64,000 nucleotides of DNA from a bacterium (GTDB lineage: Bacteria; Bdellovibrionota_G; JALEGL01), in assembly GCA_022763185.1 (NCBI GenBank), contig JALEGL010000003.1:118742-182741 (forward strand). Direction: 5' to 3'. This document shows positions 1 to 9,022 of this stretch, piece by piece; position 1 is the first letter of the stretch; every line of letters starts with the position of its first letter. A model generated the notes under the pieces. That model worked only from the letters and a program-made list of their open reading frames with translations. It did no database searches and had not been told where the DNA came from. Made by a program: the position numbers and the translations under genes.

Positions 1-1212
1 AGAATTATAGTCAAAATGATGTTTGTTTGTCTGATGTTCATGAGTTTTGAATCACAGGCGCAAGCTTTAAACTCTCCCATTCCAAAACAACAACCTTCAC
101 AACAAGAAATATCAGATCAGCAAGCTGAAAGTAGTCAGCAGCAAACTACAACAATTCCTAACTATTCAGATATTGAAGTCTTGGGTCCACAAGGAGCGGC
201 GTCCTCACAACGTCCAGGAACTTTACGCAATATTCCCAATCAAACCGGTGAATACATTATTGTGAAAGGCGATACCTTATGGGATATTTGTGATCGATTA
301 TTGGATAACCCTTGGTACTGGCCAAAGTTATGGAAACTCAACACCTACATTGAAAACCCACATTTGATTTACCCTGGTGACAAACTTTATTTTGATGAAG
401 GGTCTAACCGTAGTTACCCTGATATGGGTTTTAGCAATAAAGACGAGGGTGGTAGAAGTAATCAGAATGCCTACAATGATCCTTATGCCAACAATGGTTT
501 TTCAGGTAAGACCATTGTATACAACGATGGTTCAAAAATGGTGTTGCGCCCTATTTTTTTCTTGGCAGAAAAAAATTTAAAAATTCAAGGTCATATCAGT
601 CATGCTCTGGCCAATAAAAGAGAGTTAACGGAAAGTGATCTTGTTTACATTAAAATGAAGCAAGGCATAGCTATGCCCAAGAAGGGGGATCGTTTTTACG
701 TGGTGGAACATGTTTCCGAGCTGCATGCGCGGCAAAATACCCACTCAGGGAAATTGTATGGAAAAATTATACGCAAGAACGCGGTTATTGAAGTCAAGTC
801 TGTTGGGGTCAACACTATTGAGGCTGTTATTATCAGCAGTGATTATGCCATTAAGCGTGATTTTGAATTTATTGCCTACCAACCACAAATTATCAGTTTT
901 GATGTTGCAACAAGTAATAAAAATGTAAAAGCAAAAATACTAGGTGTCACCGATAACCAAATTATGATTCGTGATGGCGATTATGTGTTTATTGATATCG
1001 GTGAAAAAAGCCAATTAAAACCGGGAACCATTTTGTATGCGGTAAGAAAGGGAGATCCTTTGGTATCAGTAAAAGACAATAAAAACATGCCTGAGTTAAC
1101 TTATGGCAAGCTGGTTTTGGTTGAAGTCTATAAAAACAGCTCTATGGCTTACGTCACCGATGTTCGAGATGCGCTAGAAGTGGGCGAAATTTTAAAAACT
1201 TTTGTAGAGTAA
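1..1212 (+). CDS. LysM-domain secreted protein (5' end probably outside window)
   Basis: Predicted exported peptidoglycan-binding protein. The first in-frame ATG is at 16, but the frame is open to base 1 (coding R-I-I-V-K) and no Shine-Dalgarno precedes 16, so the real start probably lies upstream; the fuller N-terminus also makes a better signal peptide ending near the S-Q-A-Q-A stretch. Counting from 16, a Gln/Ser-rich linker (about 20-75) leads into one LysM module (about 79-126: V-K-G-D-T-L-W-D-I ... W-Y-W-P-K-L-W ... Y-P-G-D). The rest (about 160-398) has no catalytic motif I recognise. A LysM protein ahead of dprA is a recurring arrangement in deltaproteobacterial-type genomes. Domain call is sure; function is unknown. 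Confidence 0.85.
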   Translation, partial: RIIVKMMFVCLMFMSFESQAQALNSPIPKQQPSQQEISDQQAESSQQQTTTIPNYSDIEVLGPQGAASSQRPGTLRNIPNQTGEYIIVKGDTLWDICDRLLDNPWYWPKLWKLNTYIENPHLIYPGDKLYFDEGSNRSYPDMGFSNKDEGGRSNQNAYNDPYANNGFSGKTIVYNDGSKMVLRPIFFLAEKNLKIQGHISHALANKRELTESDLVYIKMKQGIAMPKKGDRFYVVEHVSELHARQNTHSGKLYGKIIRKNAVIEVKSVGVNTIEAVIISSDYAIKRDFEFIAYQPQIISFDVATSNKNVKAKILGVTDNQIMIRDGDYVFIDIGEKSQLKPGTILYAVRKGDPLVSVKDNKNMPELTYGKLVLVEVYKNSSMAYVTDVRDALEVGEILKTFVE

Positions 1213-1225
1213 TCTATTTTTTGCA

Positions 1226-2146
1226 TTAATCAATATAGAGCTTATTTATAAAGTGATCTAAGTTTTCTATGGCTAGCAAATATAAATCATCAAAGTTATC
1301 AACCAAGGTTAAATTTTTTTCTAAAACTTTAACTTGGCCAGAGAATATCTCCTGATTAAAAAAATCAATTTGTCTGCTTATGCTTAATACATTTTGATTT
1401 GAAGTGCTTTGCATATGTTCTAGCTGCTTTTTAGATTGAATATTTTTATAGTTAGGTCCAGTGAGTCTAACGGCATTGAGTATAACATAATAAGTGTCTA
1501 ATTCAGTGTCTCTGAGCATCGATAGACTAAAAAGAAAATTTTGTTGGTTTATGTTTATATATTTATAGGGATAAGTGTGCTGATATGGCGCTCCCAATGC
1601 TTCAATCTGCATTCTTCTTTCTTGTTGACGATTTCTAAAAAAAAGTTCGCCGTTGCCTAGAGATTCATTAATTTGATGTTGCAAAGGTAAAGTAGATAGT
1701 TTTTGGGTAGAGGGCATACGAAGATGAAAAGGCGGGGTAAAATCAATGATATAGTCTTTTCCATCAAAGTTGACTTGAACAAAGCTGTGATTTGACCATA
1801 GATTCAGTTCATCTTTTCCTGCAACCAGATTAATGTGAATGGTATGATTGTTAGAGTGATCTGATAAAAAATCAGTTAAATGGTTTTTTATATATACAGC
1901 TTGTCCATAACACTCATATCCATCTAAAACGTCTGAAAAATCATCATAAACTGTAAAGTAATTGCCACGATAATTGTTATGAATAGAAATGTCTTGAGTA
2001 TTTAAAGCAAAACCATATTTTTCGGGCTTAATATTAGATCGAAGCTCTGTTATGGCATCAATTAAAAGTTTAGGCCACTGCTGTAAACTCTGAGCATAGG
2101 TGTTTTTCAAGGATATAAAAAAGATTAGTATCAAAAAATAACGCAT
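1226..2146 (-). CDS. secreted protein with a transglutaminase/papain-like Cys-His-Asp triad
   Basis: 306 residues starting at an ATG, with an N-terminal signal peptide (hydrophobic 3-12, cleavage near T-Y-A-Q, 16-19). Three motifs are spaced as in transglutaminase-like or NlpC-like cysteine hydrolases: Y-E-C79-Y-G-Q-A, W-S-N-H120-S-F-V-Q-V and D-Y-I-I-D135-F-T-P. That is the Cys on a helix start, His on a strand and Asp on the next strand expected of the papain-like fold. I infer an exported or periplasmic cysteine protease or crosslinking enzyme; family assignment is not certain. The gene lies antisense between the LysM gene and dprA, 14 bases from the LysM stop codon, interrupting a plus-strand chain. 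Confidence 0.7.
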   Translation of the reverse strand: MRYFLILIFFISLKNTYAQSLQQWPKLLIDAITELRSNIKPEKYGFALNTQDISIHNNYRGNYFTVYDDFSDVLDGYECYGQAVYIKNHLTDFLSDHSNNHTIHINLVAGKDELNLWSNHSFVQVNFDGKDYIIDFTPPFHLRMPSTQKLSTLPLQHQINESLGNGELFFRNRQQERRMQIEALGAPYQHTYPYKYININQQNFLFSLSMLRDTELDTYYVILNAVRLTGPNYKNIQSKKQLEHMQSTSNQNVLSISRQIDFFNQEIFSGQVKVLEKNLTLVDNFDDLYLLAIENLDHFINKLYID

Positions 2147-2238
2147 AGCATTGTATTAATTGTTTTGCTAAGGGGCGTCAAGTTAAGATTTCTGATCCTG
2201 AACTTGACCAATAAATACATAAAGCATAGTTATCGGAT

Positions 2239-3318
2239 GTGCAGCATGTATATTGGTTAGCGTATTCATTATTGCCAGGTTTGTCCTTGTTGAAAAAGCA
2301 TCAGCTTTTACAGCAGTGTCAGAATTTTGCTGGTTTAGTGGAGCATTTAAAAAGCAAACAGCATCCAAATCCGCAAATAGAAAAAATAATAAACGACTTA
2401 CCCGACTTACCTATAGAGCAAGCCAAGCTTGAAATGGAAAAACTTCAGCGGCATGGGGCATGGATGATGAGTGTTGAAGATGATGTTTACCCTCTGAGTT
2501 TAAAACAAATTGCAGATCCACCCTTGGTCTTATTTGGTCAAGGTGTTTTACCCCAATCGTATCAACATTACTTTGCAGTGGTGGGCACCCGGCGCCCATC
2601 GAGTTATGGCCAAAGAGTAGCAAAAAGTTTATGCAGAGATTTAAGCCAACAAGGTTTAGTCTTGGTGAGTGGTTTGGCTTTGGGTATAGACAGCATAGCA
2701 CATCAAGTTTGTCTTGACCTGAATCAATCTACCATTGCAGTCTTAGGGCACGGTTTAGGAACCTGTTATCCCAAACAAAATGAAGTCATGATGCAGCAGA
2801 TTTTATCTTCAGGTTGTGTGTTGACCGAGTATCTATATGACCAAAAGCCCAAAAATTATCATTTTCCACAAAGAAATAGAATTGTTGCCGGTTTATCAAA
2901 AGGCTTGTTGTTGATTGAAGGGGCAAAAAAAAGTGGTGCCAGTATCACGGCAAGATTGGCCATTGAAAACAATAAAGATGTGTATGCAGTGCCCGGAATG
3001 ATTGATTCGCCAACGGCGCACACGCCCAATTTGCTTATTTCTCAAGGGGCTAAAGTAGTGTTATCAGCGCAAGATATACTGGAAGACTTTGATCTGCAAT
3101 TGAATACCAAAGAGACCGACCAACATTTGAGCAATCAAAGCCTGAGTAGCTTACAAAAAGATATCATAAGCTACTTGAGTAAAGAAGAAGGCGTTTTTGA
3201 TGAAGTCTTACAAACAGAGTTGGATGTAAGTGATCAAGATTTGTTAACAGCCTTGGTTGATTTAGAGCAGCAGGGCTTAATTGAGCGCCAGTTTAACGGC
3301 AGTTGGAGTAAAGTTTAA
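2239..3318 (+). CDS. dprA: DNA-processing protein DprA (Smf)
   Basis: DprA binds incoming single-stranded DNA and loads RecA in natural transformation. The 359-residue product has an N-terminal helical section (1-95), the Rossmann-like DprA core with G-T-R-R-P-S-S-Y-G at 116-124 and L-V-S-G-L-A-L-G-I-D-S-I-A-H at 142-155, a P-Q-R-N-R-I motif, and a C-terminal winged-helix-like segment (about 300-359), which is the common full-length architecture. The start used is GTG at 2239; no ATG fits better and the Shine-Dalgarno is weak. Cytoplasmic. Its position near trmFO and a Xer gene fits the usual dprA neighbourhood, though topA, often between dprA and trmFO, is absent. Confidence 0.93.
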   Translation: MQHVYWLAYSLLPGLSLLKKHQLLQQCQNFAGLVEHLKSKQHPNPQIEKIINDLPDLPIEQAKLEMEKLQRHGAWMMSVEDDVYPLSLKQIADPPLVLFGQGVLPQSYQHYFAVVGTRRPSSYGQRVAKSLCRDLSQQGLVLVSGLALGIDSIAHQVCLDLNQSTIAVLGHGLGTCYPKQNEVMMQQILSSGCVLTEYLYDQKPKNYHFPQRNRIVAGLSKGLLLIEGAKKSGASITARLAIENNKDVYAVPGMIDSPTAHTPNLLISQGAKVVLSAQDILEDFDLQLNTKETDQHLSNQSLSSLQKDIISYLSKEEGVFDEVLQTELDVSDQDLLTALVDLEQQGLIERQFNGSWSKV

Positions 3319-3337
3319 AGGCCATCATAAGCATTTC

Positions 3338-4729
3338 TCATAATGTCAGTTTGAACTGGTTTTTATGTTCAGAAGATTCTTCTGTTAAAGCGTCAATCGT
3401 GTAAGTTCCAGCTTCAAAATTGTTGTTTGTGAGTAACTGTTTTGTATAACTTTCTATATCCTGTAAAGATAGATTTTCTTTGGATAAGTCAAAAGATTCC
3501 AGCAATCCTCCTTGTGCAGAGTAAACCTTGATGTTTTCATAATAGGCGGCAGGTATTCTCATTCCTAAGTTTTTAGCCCACTGGAGCAAAGTTGTATTTT
3601 TCCCTTCAGCAGTGCCAAGTGTGCTTTGCCAAACCCAATTGGTATTACATGCCTCATCGTGGGCATTTTCACTGAGAATTTGAATGGATTCAATATCTTT
3701 TTCAGACAAAGTCGTGTTACCTGTTGATACATTCAGTATAAATTGATGCAATAGAGATAATGTCAGACTCCAATCATGCCCGGAACCCACCCATAAAAGA
3801 ATGTTTTTTTCAGGATTGTTGAGCATCAATTGAGATAGTTTTTTTTGCATAAAAACTTCTCTAAAATGGTTAGTGATAAAGTTTCCAGCATAAAAGTACT
3901 TGTTTCGGTGCTTTTTATCAAACTCTTCATCGTAGTTGTAAGCTTCTGAAGTAAATAAAAGATCTGGACTAAGCCACTCAAAAGATTGACGAAATGGAGA
4001 CGTTTCCTGCATCCAAAACTGGCTATTGTTCAAATTGTATTTTTTCCCATTTGAGGCAATAAATTTATCAAAATAAACATGCGCAATTTTTTCAATCAAA
4101 GCAATCAGCGGTTCGCTGTATTTCTCTCTTATTTCAAGGGTATCACCTTTCAATTGGATGTTAGAAAGCATTTGATTTAAATTTTTAAAATCAGCGTCTT
4201 TATCCTCCTCAATGTGGATAAAATCATCTAAAACCAAAGGCAAAGAATCTTTCGAAAAACTTGAAGATACTTGAGTGTAGATAGGAGTAATAGACTGTGG
4301 GTACGCTCCTTTTAAAATATAGTGCGCATGCTGTAGAAAATTTTTTATATCTTCTATGAAAGCTTCGTAACCATGGAGCGCACTGAGTTCAAAATATTGG
4401 TTGAGCATTAGGTTGCTATCGTAAGCAAGAACAAAGAGCAGAGCGTAGTTACGCAGAACTTCATCATCAATTTGCACAAAGAACTCAGATTGTTCTTCTT
4501 TATTGACCAGTTCCTTGGCAAAAATAGTATTAGACATTCCACTGTTGATATGAGTTTTAAAAATTTCTTCCATTTCAAGATGAGCGTTGTAGCATCCAAC
4601 ACCTTCAATGTCTCCGATATGCGCGTGTTCTGTGCCCCAGATAACAATGTTTCTTGCTTCAGCAGAAATATTGAACAGTAGGGAAAAAGATAGGATGAAA
4701 GATAAAATAAATTTTGACTTAAAATGCAT
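3338..4729 (-). CDS. exported protein, weakly ChaN/TraB-like, function unknown
   Basis: 463 residues from the ATG at 4729, which gives a clean signal peptide (M-H-F-K-S-K-F then a hydrophobic run, cleavage near S-A-E-A) and has an A-A-A-G-G-T Shine-Dalgarno ten bases upstream. A TTG start at 4768 would put 13 charged residues before the signal and is less likely. The mature protein starts with I-V-I-W-G-T-E-H-A-H-I-G-D and later has I-L-L-W-V-G-S-G-H-D-W-S; paired G-x-E-H and G-x-G-H motifs recall the ChaN/TraB/erythromycin-esterase-like group, but the match is weak. The gene sits antisense between dprA and trmFO, the second minus-strand insertion in this chain. Function not assigned. Confidence 0.72.
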   Translation of the reverse strand: MHFKSKFILSFILSFSLLFNISAEARNIVIWGTEHAHIGDIEGVGCYNAHLEMEEIFKTHINSGMSNTIFAKELVNKEEQSEFFVQIDDEVLRNYALLFVLAYDSNLMLNQYFELSALHGYEAFIEDIKNFLQHAHYILKGAYPQSITPIYTQVSSSFSKDSLPLVLDDFIHIEEDKDADFKNLNQMLSNIQLKGDTLEIREKYSEPLIALIEKIAHVYFDKFIASNGKKYNLNNSQFWMQETSPFRQSFEWLSPDLLFTSEAYNYDEEFDKKHRNKYFYAGNFITNHFREVFMQKKLSQLMLNNPEKNILLWVGSGHDWSLTLSLLHQFILNVSTGNTTLSEKDIESIQILSENAHDEACNTNWVWQSTLGTAEGKNTTLLQWAKNLGMRIPAAYYENIKVYSAQGGLLESFDLSKENLSLQDIESYTKQLLTNNNFEAGTYTIDALTEESSEHKNQFKLTL

Positions 4730-4864
4730 AGCGTCATTTACCTTTTTCTGTGGTTTTTTGTCAAGCAAGAATTTAAATAATTTTTGTTGTACAGTTTTAT
4801 ATAGTTGTATTGAAAAAAATTAAGCGATAAGTGCATTAATCAATTACCAGGAGATATACAGTTT

Positions 4865-6190
4865 ATGCAGAAAAAAATTAATGTTGTCGGTGCGGGTATG
4901 GCAGGCAGTGAAGCCGCTTTGTTACTGGCTAAAAAAGAGTTAAACGTAACTTTATGGGAGATGCGGCCCAAGGTTAAAACACCAGCGCATGAAACCGATA
5001 AATTTGCTGAAGTGGTCTGCAGCAATTCTTTGGGCGCGGATAATGAGTTTAGCGCCGGTAAAATCTTAAAAGATGAAATGCGCGCTTTTGGCTCCATTGT
5101 TTTAGAGGCTGCATTGCACTCGAGCGTGCCAGCCGGTAAAGCCTTGGCTGTGGATAGAGAGAAGTTTGCCCATTACATTACCCAAACCATCACAGAGCAT
5201 CCAAACATTGAAGTTAAACGAGAAGAATTAAAAACAATCAATCCTGATGAGATCTATATCTTGTCCACTGGGCCATTAACATCAGATGCTCTAGCAGAAT
5301 CCTTAAAACACTATTTAAACAGAGATTCACTGTATTTTTATGACTCTATTTCTCCAATTATTGAAGCCGATTCTATTGATTTAGATCAGTGTTATTTTGC
5401 CAGTCGCTATGAAGAAGATAAGGATGACTATTTAAATTGCCCTCTAAGCCAAGAGCAGTATGAAACCTTGATTGCAGACATTAAGGCTGCAGAAAAAGTG
5501 GAAGCGCATAACTTTGAAGAATTAAAGTGTTTTGAGTCGTGTATGCCCATTGAAGTGATTGTGGATAGAGGTGATCAGACTCTGGCTTTTGGCCCAATGA
5601 AGCCCGTAGGCTTGCCTGACCCCAAAACCGGAAAAATACCGTATGCCGTTTTACAATTGCGCAGAGAAAATGACCCAACCACCATGTACAACATGGTAGG
5701 CTTTCAAACTCGTATGAAATGGGGTGAGCAGAAACGTATTTTTAAAAAAATACCTGGATTGCAAGACGCCGAGTTTGTGAGAATGGGCTCTTTGCATCGC
5801 AATACTTACATTGATTCTCCAAACTTGCTCAATGATAGGCTGCAACTTAAAAGTCATGAGAACATTTATTTTGCCGGTCAAATTACCGGTGTTGAAGGCT
5901 ATGTTGAGTCAGCCGCCATGGGACAATGGGCAGCTTTGACGGTTGCTTCACGTTTGACAAACCAAGACTTAACTGTTCCTCCCAAAGAAACCGCCATGGG
6001 AGCTTTGATTGCATATATAACTGAGGGGCCTTTACATGGTGACTTTGCGCCCATCAACACCAACTTTGGTTTGTTCCCACCTCTAGAGCTCAAAAAAAAG
6101 CTAAGAAAAAAAGACCGAAGAATTGCGCATTACAAGCGAGCCAAAGAACACTTTGAAGAATGGTCCCAAAAAGTAGCCGGTACCTTTTAG
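4865..6190 (+). CDS. trmFO: methylenetetrahydrofolate-tRNA (uracil-5-)-methyltransferase TrmFO
   Basis: TrmFO makes m5U54 in the tRNA T loop using methylene-THF and FADH2. The 441-residue product is of usual family length. It shows the FAD-binding G-A-G-M-A-G at 9-14, the E-V-V-C52-S-N-S-L motif, and C226 in F-E-S-C-M-P-I-E, matching the two conserved cysteines of characterised TrmFO (C53 and C226 in Bacillus subtilis). The C-terminal NAD-binding part contains the G-Q-I-T-G-V-E-G-Y-V-E-S signature. ATG at 4865 is preceded by AGGAG. Cytoplasmic. It is followed by a Xer recombinase, as in several deltaproteobacterial-type genomes. Confidence 0.95.
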   Translation: MQKKINVVGAGMAGSEAALLLAKKELNVTLWEMRPKVKTPAHETDKFAEVVCSNSLGADNEFSAGKILKDEMRAFGSIVLEAALHSSVPAGKALAVDREKFAHYITQTITEHPNIEVKREELKTINPDEIYILSTGPLTSDALAESLKHYLNRDSLYFYDSISPIIEADSIDLDQCYFASRYEEDKDDYLNCPLSQEQYETLIADIKAAEKVEAHNFEELKCFESCMPIEVIVDRGDQTLAFGPMKPVGLPDPKTGKIPYAVLQLRRENDPTTMYNMVGFQTRMKWGEQKRIFKKIPGLQDAEFVRMGSLHRNTYIDSPNLLNDRLQLKSHENIYFAGQITGVEGYVESAAMGQWAALTVASRLTNQDLTVPPKETAMGALIAYITEGPLHGDFAPINTNFGLFPPLELKKKLRKKDRRIAHYKRAKEHFEEWSQKVAGTF

Positions 6191-6314
6191 TATCTAAAAA
6201 AAATGATCCATGTTCATGCCTCAGAACTTGCCATACCCAAAGATGTAATTGATTTTTTGTAAATCAGAGCCAAGCAAACAGTGCCTTTTAAATAGTTTAT
6301 GTTACACTTGTTTG

Positions 6315-7211
6315 GTGGATTGTTTAGATCAGTTTTCTAATTATATTTTGTACGAAAGAAAACTGTCCGAACATACGCATAGGGCATACAGCAAAGACAT
6401 AAAATCATTTTTTATGTATGTTTTGGCGCAAGATACACTTAGTTCTATTGATCTTATTGTACTCAGAAAAGTGAATAAAAAACATTTACAAAACTACCTG
6501 GGTAAAATGCATCGAAGTCACAGCGGTAAATCAAGGGCGCGGATTTTATCCAGCTTAAAAACATTTTTTAAATATGCTCATGCAAGAGGCTGGATACAGG
6601 AAAAGTTTTATGAGTCTGTAGAGGGGCCAAAAGTTAAGAAAAAAATCCCCGTTGTATTAAGTGAAGAAAAAGTCTTAGAACTTCTTCAGCAGGCTAAGTT
6701 TAAAGAAAAAACTCAAACGCGAGACAAAGCTATTTTAGAGCTGCTGTATGGCTCGGGTTTGCGAGTGTCGGAGCTGGTGGCATTAAATTGGCTTGATCTT
6801 GACTTAGCGCTTGCGGAAGTTAAGGTTTTAGGCAAAGGCAAGAAGCAGCGCATGATTCCTTTATCGCAACCGGCTCGAAAATATTTATCAGACTTGCAAA
6901 AAAAACCAGAAGAACAGCTTGATAAGCCGGGTCAGGCAGTTTTTAAAAATTTACGAGGACAGCGGCTGACGGTGCGAGGGGTGTTTTATATTCTTAACCA
7001 ATTGGCCTTAACGTGTTTGAGTCAAAGTCATATGAGTCCACATGTTTTAAGGCACAGCATTGCCACGCATTTGCTCAACAGAGGAACCGATTTAAGGTTA
7101 ATCCAAGAGCTTTTAGGACATGAAAATCTTCAGACCACTGAAATTTACACCCAAACAAGTTTAGAGCATCTGCAAAATGTCTATAAAAAATTTCACCCCA
7201 AAAGCGGTTGA
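6315..7211 (+). CDS. tyrosine recombinase XerC/XerD
   Basis: Site-specific tyrosine recombinase that resolves chromosome dimers at dif with FtsK. I place the start at GTG 6315 (298 residues, the family norm, with twelve residues before the Y-E-R-K-L-S-E-H-T motif). A TTG at 6249 would add 22 Cys-rich residues that do not look like Xer. The SAM-like core-binding domain spans about 3-90 and the catalytic domain about 110-290. From 6315, the expected residues are Arg150 (G-L-R-V-S-E-L), a Lys in L-G-K-G-K-K at about 174-176, His243/Arg246 (P-H-V-L-R-H), His269 (L-G-H-E-N-L-Q) and Tyr278 (E-I-Y-T-Q). The trmFO neighbourhood favours XerC, but sequence inspection alone does not separate XerC from XerD. 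Confidence 0.9.
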   Translation: MDCLDQFSNYILYERKLSEHTHRAYSKDIKSFFMYVLAQDTLSSIDLIVLRKVNKKHLQNYLGKMHRSHSGKSRARILSSLKTFFKYAHARGWIQEKFYESVEGPKVKKKIPVVLSEEKVLELLQQAKFKEKTQTRDKAILELLYGSGLRVSELVALNWLDLDLALAEVKVLGKGKKQRMIPLSQPARKYLSDLQKKPEEQLDKPGQAVFKNLRGQRLTVRGVFYILNQLALTCLSQSHMSPHVLRHSIATHLLNRGTDLRLIQELLGHENLQTTEIYTQTSLEHLQNVYKKFHPKSG

Positions 7212-7250
7212 AAATAAGCTATTTTTCTTGGATGATGTAGAATTAACACA

Positions 7251-9020
7251 ATGCTAGTTGGAATTGATTTAGGAACCACCAATACCAGTGTTTCGTATGT
7301 AGATAAAAAAGGTAAATTGAAGGTATTACAGCTTGGAGAGCAGAAAAAAACACTGCCCAGTGTTGTGTCTATTGTTGAGGGTGAAACCTATGTTGGTGAG
7401 AGTGCACAAAGACAGGCCCTGGTAAACCCTGGGCGTACCATTTTTGACGTTAAGCGCATGTTAGGTCGCAAGTTTACTGATATTGAGGTTCAAAACTCCT
7501 TATTAAAGTATCCTTACCGTCTTATTAAAGGTAATCGTAATCAGGTCAGGATTTTAATTGATAATCAAACCTACAGTGTTGAACAGGTTGTCAGTTTCAT
7601 CTTAAAAAAAATCAAACATCGATTTAAAGAGCAGCTTGGCCAAGAAATCACAAACTCAGTGCTGACCGTACCGGCATATTTTAATAATATTCAGCGTAAA
7701 GCCATGTTGGATGCAGCTGAGCTAGCTAACTTAAAAGTAGAACGTTTGATTTCTGAGCCCACATCCGCGGCTATGGCCTATGGCTATTATCAGGAAGATA
7801 AGAAGAAAAATATTGCGGTGTATGATTTGGGGGGTGGAACCTTTGATATCAGTTTGCTTGAATTAGAAAATAATATTTTTAAAGTTTTAAGCAGTTACGG
7901 AGATACGTTTTTAGGCGGAAGCGATATAGACTATCATCTGTTTGAGCATTTATGTCAGGATATTTGGGAACAACACAAAGTTTATATCAAAGACAGTCCC
8001 GTTTTAACTTACAAGGTGCGCAGTGCCAGCGAAAACATTAAAAAAGAGTTGTCGGTGCATCGTAAAGTGTTGGTTGAGCTGCCTTTTTTAAAAGGCCCCA
8101 ATGGCAAAGTTGTTAGCTATTCTAAAGAAATAAACCGGAAAACCCTTGAGAGTATGAGCCGAGCCATCATTGAAAAAACGCTGATTATTGTTCAGCAAAG
8201 CTTGGATAGAGCAGGTTTGAAAAAAACAGATTTAGATGATGTGGTTTTGGTTGGCGGGCAATGCAAAATGCCCATGGTTATGGACAAGGTAGCCAACTTT
8301 TTTGGTAGAACCGCAGCAAAAATTATCAATCAAGATGAAATTGTTTCCGCCGGGGCAGCTTTGTTTGGCGATGCTTTAACCCAAAAAAGAAAACATAGTA
8401 TTGTATTAAAAGATGTACTGCCCCAAAGCATGAGTATTCGCAAAAACATGAGTATGAAACGTTTATTTAAAGCGGGACAAGCCTTACCTTTAAGTAAAAC
8501 AGTTAAAATAGAGTTGGATGATCATGAGAAAGAACATACATTTTTTATTGATGAAGGTGAGCTTGCAGCAGAAAAACCTCCAGAAAACTTGGCCAGTGTA
8601 AAATTGAATACTGGAGGTTTTCAAAGTAAACAGTCTGTTGATATGACTTTTTCCATCAATGAAAGTGGTATTTTAAAAACGGAGCTTGCTTCAAGTAAAG
8701 ACAATCAAAAAAAGCCACAACAACCTTATATTCAATCGCATGGCTTAAATCCAGATGAAATTAAACAGGTTAAAAACTCTATTGATACCAAGCTTGCTTC
8801 AACTCAACATTCTAAAGATTTGGCTGAAAAACAGTTAAAAGAACTTTTACAGAAAGTTCAAGGTATGTATTTAGATCAGAAATCATTGTTTAATATTGAT
8901 CAACAGCATAAAATTGAAAGAATATTTAAGCTTGGGCCTGCAGTCCTAAATCATGGCGACCACGTAAAAATGCAAAAAATGTTAGAATCCTTGTATGTCT
9001 TGCAACAGCAGTTGGTGTAA
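7251..9020 (+). CDS. Hsp70-family chaperone (divergent DnaK paralogue)
   Basis: 589 residues, shorter than a typical DnaK (about 640). The N-terminal ATPase domain is complete: G-I-D-L-G-T-T-N-T at 4-12, V-Y-D-L-G-G-G-T-F-D-I-S, and V-L-V-G-G-Q-C-K-M-P-M. The beta substrate-binding domain is recognisable (starting near V-L-P-Q-S-M-S-I) but shortened, and the C-terminal helical lid is short and ends without the acidic E-E-V-D-like tail. No dnaJ or grpE is adjacent. It is followed two bases later by an aminotransferase gene, so it may be co-transcribed with the serine genes. I infer a specialised Hsp70 rather than the housekeeping DnaK. Confidence 0.85.
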   Translation: MLVGIDLGTTNTSVSYVDKKGKLKVLQLGEQKKTLPSVVSIVEGETYVGESAQRQALVNPGRTIFDVKRMLGRKFTDIEVQNSLLKYPYRLIKGNRNQVRILIDNQTYSVEQVVSFILKKIKHRFKEQLGQEITNSVLTVPAYFNNIQRKAMLDAAELANLKVERLISEPTSAAMAYGYYQEDKKKNIAVYDLGGGTFDISLLELENNIFKVLSSYGDTFLGGSDIDYHLFEHLCQDIWEQHKVYIKDSPVLTYKVRSASENIKKELSVHRKVLVELPFLKGPNGKVVSYSKEINRKTLESMSRAIIEKTLIIVQQSLDRAGLKKTDLDDVVLVGGQCKMPMVMDKVANFFGRTAAKIINQDEIVSAGAALFGDALTQKRKHSIVLKDVLPQSMSIRKNMSMKRLFKAGQALPLSKTVKIELDDHEKEHTFFIDEGELAAEKPPENLASVKLNTGGFQSKQSVDMTFSINESGILKTELASSKDNQKKPQQPYIQSHGLNPDEIKQVKNSIDTKLASTQHSKDLAEKQLKELLQKVQGMYLDQKSLFNIDQQHKIERIFKLGPAVLNHGDHVKMQKMLESLYVLQQQLV

Positions 9021-9022
9021 AA

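Noticed and set aside
6203-6262. 19-codon ORF between trmFO and the Xer gene
   Set aside because: No Shine-Dalgarno and no recognisable product; a frame of this length is expected by chance. It also overlaps the poor TTG start of the Xer gene.
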